64,000 bases of DNA from Ridgeia piscesae. Taxonomy: Eukaryota; Annelida; Polychaeta; Sabellida; Siboglinidae. The position numbers were made by a program, and so were the translations under genes. This document shows positions 60,890 through 64,000 of the stretch, one piece after another. The DNA is taken from NCBI GenBank assembly GCA_025642075.2, contig JAODUO010000487.1:121001-185000 (forward strand). Reading direction: 5' to 3'. The notes below the pieces were generated by a model. It worked only from the letters and a program-made list of their open reading frames with translations, was not told where the DNA came from and made no database searches. How positions within the stretch are numbered: position 1 is the stretch's first letter; every line of letters begins with the position of its first letter.

Positions 60890-63156
60890 TTTACTTTGTG
60901 TTTGCTAGCTGGTGAGACACTACATTTATTGTGTTTGTTGGGCACTGATGTCATATTTCTGTTACTTTGGTAAATCATATTTCTCCTTTGTTTACCTGTC
61001 GATCCAACTATTGGTAACAGCTCATTCAGAAGTTCTGTGCTGTGTCTATTTCATATGAATGAAAGATGAGGCCATTGTGTCACATGACACAGCCATTCTC
61101 TGTGAGGAAGCAGAAAGGACGAGGAAGTGTTAATGATCACTTCACAAACACGTGATGGACCAAGTGTTTATGTACACATCAGAACTCAGTACAGTGCAGC
61201 AAATGTGCTGTACATAACTACAAAATGTGTCGCTCATGGTCCATTAGGTCAACTAGAAAATGTGCCTGTCACCTTACAAGGTGTCGTGGTAGTTGACATA
61301 CATTATTAGTAATATTTACCAGATGTTAGCAAATCCATATAATGTCATTACGTAAACACCACAACATGAAGTTAACATCCCTACCGTCTAGAAAATTAAA
61401 ACATGTACTCCTATGCTATTGCCATGATGTAATATAAACATTGTGTCAGCGTTTCCTTCATATTTAGAAGTTCATGATGCAGTGGCATTTTCACAAAATA
61501 TTTGACATACGCAATTGGGTAAAATACGGTTTAATTATTAATTAATTAAATATGTTATTAAAAAGTTCATAAGGAAAAAACATTCTGGTTCAAATGTCGG
61601 TAAACATAGTAACATGTAATAAATATGTAACTACATAATTTTAAAACAACTATTCCACGGAATCACATGACGCTTTCTTATTTTGAGATATTACTCCCCG
61701 GTTTTCGCCACTGTTCGCAGTCGATGGCGCAGAGACCGTCGACGTCCACGCGGCATCGTAGCGTACAACCTGAGCGTTGCAGGTCGGCGCTCAACGCCAG
61801 CACAGACGTCCGCGGTCGGCCCTTGTACGGCAGACACCTGTGTCGACGGCGAAGTAGCTGTCTATCGCTCGTTGGGTGGCCTGCGGAGTACTTGCCCAGT
61901 GTTGAGTAATTGTCCACCTTTTTCAGTAACACTTAATTGTTATAATCCATTAATGCGGCAATAAAGCAGCGGCATTGTTCGAACGTGTTTAGGTGCGTAT
62001 GTATATTTACAAACGTGTGTTTTTATTCAGGTTTGCTTATTCACGCGAGTAGCAGTGCTGAATGAAGGTCTTTGAAACCATGTACATTAACGTGGTTGCT
62101 CAACGCGGAACATTTCCCAGATTTGTATTATGCTTCGTTATGAATGCAGTTCGTGGCTGATTAACGTTTACAATGTGCTTTTGACTAAGATATTTAAACT
62201 GCTGTTTGTATAAGACGGAGCTGTGTATTAAGGATGAAAGCAACAACATTAACGACGAATCAAGCAGAACCGTTACCACTGACGCCCCAACGAAATAATA
62301 TTGGAGTTTCAGCACGACTCTGCTGTCACACTGTGAAACTGTCACACTGTCACACTGTCACACTGTCACACTGTCAAACTGTCAAACTCTCACACACTGT
62401 CACACTGTCACATGGACCCTAACATCGGTGGTGTGTGGCTGGGTGCTGGTGCAGAATCTTCGTTGTGGATTTTCTCATCTCTTGATACTCTCCCGACATC
62501 GCCATTCGATGCTCCTCACAATACGCGCCTAAATGCACATTCAGCTGGGCTCTCACAAATGTTGCACTCAACCTGATTAGGAAGCTAATCCTATCTTTAG
62601 CCCTACTAAGCAAAATTACAATAGAAAGTGTGTGCGTGCGTGATTGCGTGCATGTTACCACAAAACACCGAGAACTGACAATCGGCGGAGAGACATCCAA
62701 CAATTTGTGCTTTAATAATTATTATGATTCATTCACCGACGTTGCACCGTCTGTTTGTGCGGAGAACAAGCACCACTTGGGACCGAGACACTGAGCGGCT
62801 GTAACCACACGACAGCAATTATAGGGTTGTATAATAGTCGACGTTAACTGGGAGAATCAACGTTCTAGCGTGGTTCGATGGTTTGCGCGTGTCATTCAAC
62901 ACAACAGTCAATTTACACTTTGTTGTGTGTTAGCTTCATGACGGAAGTGTAGAAGGCTACAGTTGCTGCCACGGCCACTGATAGTGTCATTCAAGCAGGA
63001 CGCCGCAGTCTCGTCATTTACACGTGGAGATACACTATCATGAACACTGAATACATACATACATGCATAAGCAGGTGATGGTCGCAATTATTAACATATA
63101 TACACATATATAATACATCATTTTATAAATACACATCCATACGATAAACTCGTCTC
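60890..63156. other. Intergenic region with a GC/CpG-rich patch
   Basis: AT-rich except for about 61690-61895, where CpG is dense (GACCGTCGACGTCCACGCGG and similar). Open frames exist on both strands there but none resembles a known family. An (8-bp) CTGTCACA repeat lies at 62335-62412. The 3' UTR of the minus-strand gene should occupy part of the right end. Confidence 0.45.
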
Positions 63157-64000
63157 TCAAAACGCGTATCCGTCCAGATTCCTCTTGCCGCCAGGATAGA
63201 AGTCGTGTGGCATAACATCGCCGAAGATGCTCTTCATTTCTGACATTTTCTTCCCCTTCTTTTTCTTCTTCTTCTTCTTCTTTCCCTTGCTGGCCTTTGC
63301 CGTTTTGTCGGCGTCGTTGTCTCCCGCCCCATCCCCGCCCTTGCGACCTGTGCCGAAGTAGGAGAAGACGTAAGCCCGCGTGATGCGTTGGCCGAACATC
63401 CACGACTCTGCCGGAAGTGGGCGCCGCAGCTGCGCAGTCGCCAGCGCAGTGGCGTAGGCGTGCCGCTGAGCGCGCTTGAACGCGTCAAGTTGTTCCCAGA
63501 ATCCCATCTGCTGGAACGGCGTCCTGGTTGGGTGGGCTGGAGCCCCGTATTCCCCGTACGAGGTCTCGCCAGGCTGTCCCACAACGGCCGGCAGATGGCC
63601 TTCCACGGCCGCCTCCTCCATCTCCTCGTCGTAACTGCCGTCGACAAACTTCACGCCGCGTCGGCCGGACGGGTGGCCCTGGTGATGACCGCCTCCGTCG
63701 CCGCCGCCGTGACCGGAAGTGGCGTGACCACCACCGGGAATGATCGACCATCTTTGTCGCGTTCCGCCTGATCGATTGCTCTGGTCTTGGTGTTGCCGAT
63801 GGCGGCCGCCAGGTGTCATCTGTCTGTCGTGTTCGGGGCCGTAGAACGAGCCTCTGTCGGAAAAGCTGCCCCGGGAGAAACGTCGGTAGCCATCGCCGTC
63901 GAAACCTCGGTTGGAGTTGAACCGGTCACTCCCCTGTCGGTCAAAGTGACCGCCATGTCCATACCCCCCGCCCCCCTCGTGACCACCATCACTGCTGTAG
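63157..64000 (-). CDS. Unrecognised Gly/Arg-rich, poly-Lys protein, C-terminal part
   Basis: The frame is open from the window edge (64000) to TGA at 63157-63159, at least 280 codons, with no start needed inside; a Met at 63817-63819 is internal. Order from the N-terminal side: low-complexity Gly/Asp/Ser/Arg/Phe stretch (GFDGDGYRRFSRGSFSDRGS); basic Gln/His/Gly-rich part (GGRHRQHQDQ, HGGGDGGGHH); acidic SYDEEMEEAAVEG; an ordered-looking core GFWEQLDAFKRAQRHAYATA to WMFGQRITRAYVFSYFGTGR; a lysine run (nine K, then GKK); and a tail KSIFGDVMPHDFYPGGKRNL DGYAF. High GC and strong codon bias unlike the surrounding intergenic DNA support real coding. I do not recognise the family; the RG/FG-rich N-terminus could suit an RNA-binding or condensate protein, but that is only compositional. 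Confidence 0.75.
   Translation of the reverse strand, partial: YSSDGGHEGGGGYGHGGHFDRQGSDRFNSNRGFDGDGYRRFSRGSFSDRGSFYGPEHDRQMTPGGRHRQHQDQSNRSGGTRQRWSIIPGGGHATSGHGGGDGGGHHQGHPSGRRGVKFVDGSYDEEMEEAAVEGHLPAVVGQPGETSYGEYGAPAHPTRTPFQQMGFWEQLDAFKRAQRHAYATALATAQLRRPLPAESWMFGQRITRAYVFSYFGTGRKGGDGAGDNDADKTAKASKGKKKKKKKKKGKKMSEMKSIFGDVMPHDFYPGGKRNLDGYAF

Larger units (their letters stand above)
54140..60890 (+). other. Probable E-Syt 3' UTR, including the 24-bp array
   Basis: I see no AATAAA on the + strand between the stop codon and 60854. There two copies (60854-60859 and 60866-60871) are followed by GT-rich sequence. If these are used, the 3' UTR is 6.7 kb and contains the whole 4.7-kb array. An upstream non-canonical site, which would leave the array untranscribed, cannot be excluded. 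Confidence 0.4.

Noticed and set aside
61667..61964. Overlapping open frames on both strands in the CpG-rich patch
   Set aside because: No recognisable domain, splice signals or consistent codon pattern in any one frame; left as an unexplained patch.

Overview
The window is nuclear DNA of a metazoan. It shows spliced genes with GT-AG introns, two deeply conserved animal genes, a tRNA-derived SINE, MITE-like inverted repeats and very abundant microsatellites and minisatellites. The exact phylum cannot be fixed from sequence alone. An invertebrate deuterostome or a lophotrochozoan is likely. From memory and unverified, minisatellites that bridge exon-intron boundaries have been described in amphioxus genes, and this window is full of them, so a cephalochordate is one candidate.

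Layout. (1) 1-12342, + strand: the 3' half of a cullin-1 gene (CUL1, scaffold of SCF ubiquitin ligases), eleven exons including the neddylation and winged-helix region and the stop codon. Its 3' UTR probably runs to about 14380. (2) 14380-18669: intergenic DNA with a 38-bp minisatellite and a roughly 1.7-kb tandem duplication that ends about 200 bp upstream of the next start codon. (3) 18670-54139, + strand: a complete extended synaptotagmin (E-Syt, ESYT2/3-like) in about 21 coding exons: N-terminal membrane hairpin, SMP lipid-transfer domain, C2A, C2B, an acidic low-complexity linker and C2C. (4) 54140 to about 60890: probable E-Syt 3' UTR or immediate downstream DNA, dominated by a 4.7-kb array of a 24-bp repeat. 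(5) 60890-63156: mostly featureless intergenic DNA with one GC/CpG-rich patch. (6) 63157-64000, - strand: the 3' end of an unrecognised gene for a Gly/Arg-rich, poly-Lys-containing protein, running off the window.

Roughly 28 kb (about 44 percent) of the window is tandem repeat with units of 4 to about 60 bp in some twenty arrays. The striking pattern is that many arrays sit exactly on splice junctions. Each repeat unit carries a copy of the neighbouring donor or acceptor plus the last or first 6-12 exon bases. Seven arrays clearly bridge a junction, two more start at a donor, and two sites show low-copy (2-3 copy) early stages of the same process. This is the most interesting system in the window.

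Sequence quality is uneven. The interiors of the longest arrays, and CUL1 exons 4-5 next to one of them, are rich in single-base indels. This looks like imperfect long-read consensus rather than biology. Long open frames inside arrays are artefacts of repeat units that lack stop codons.
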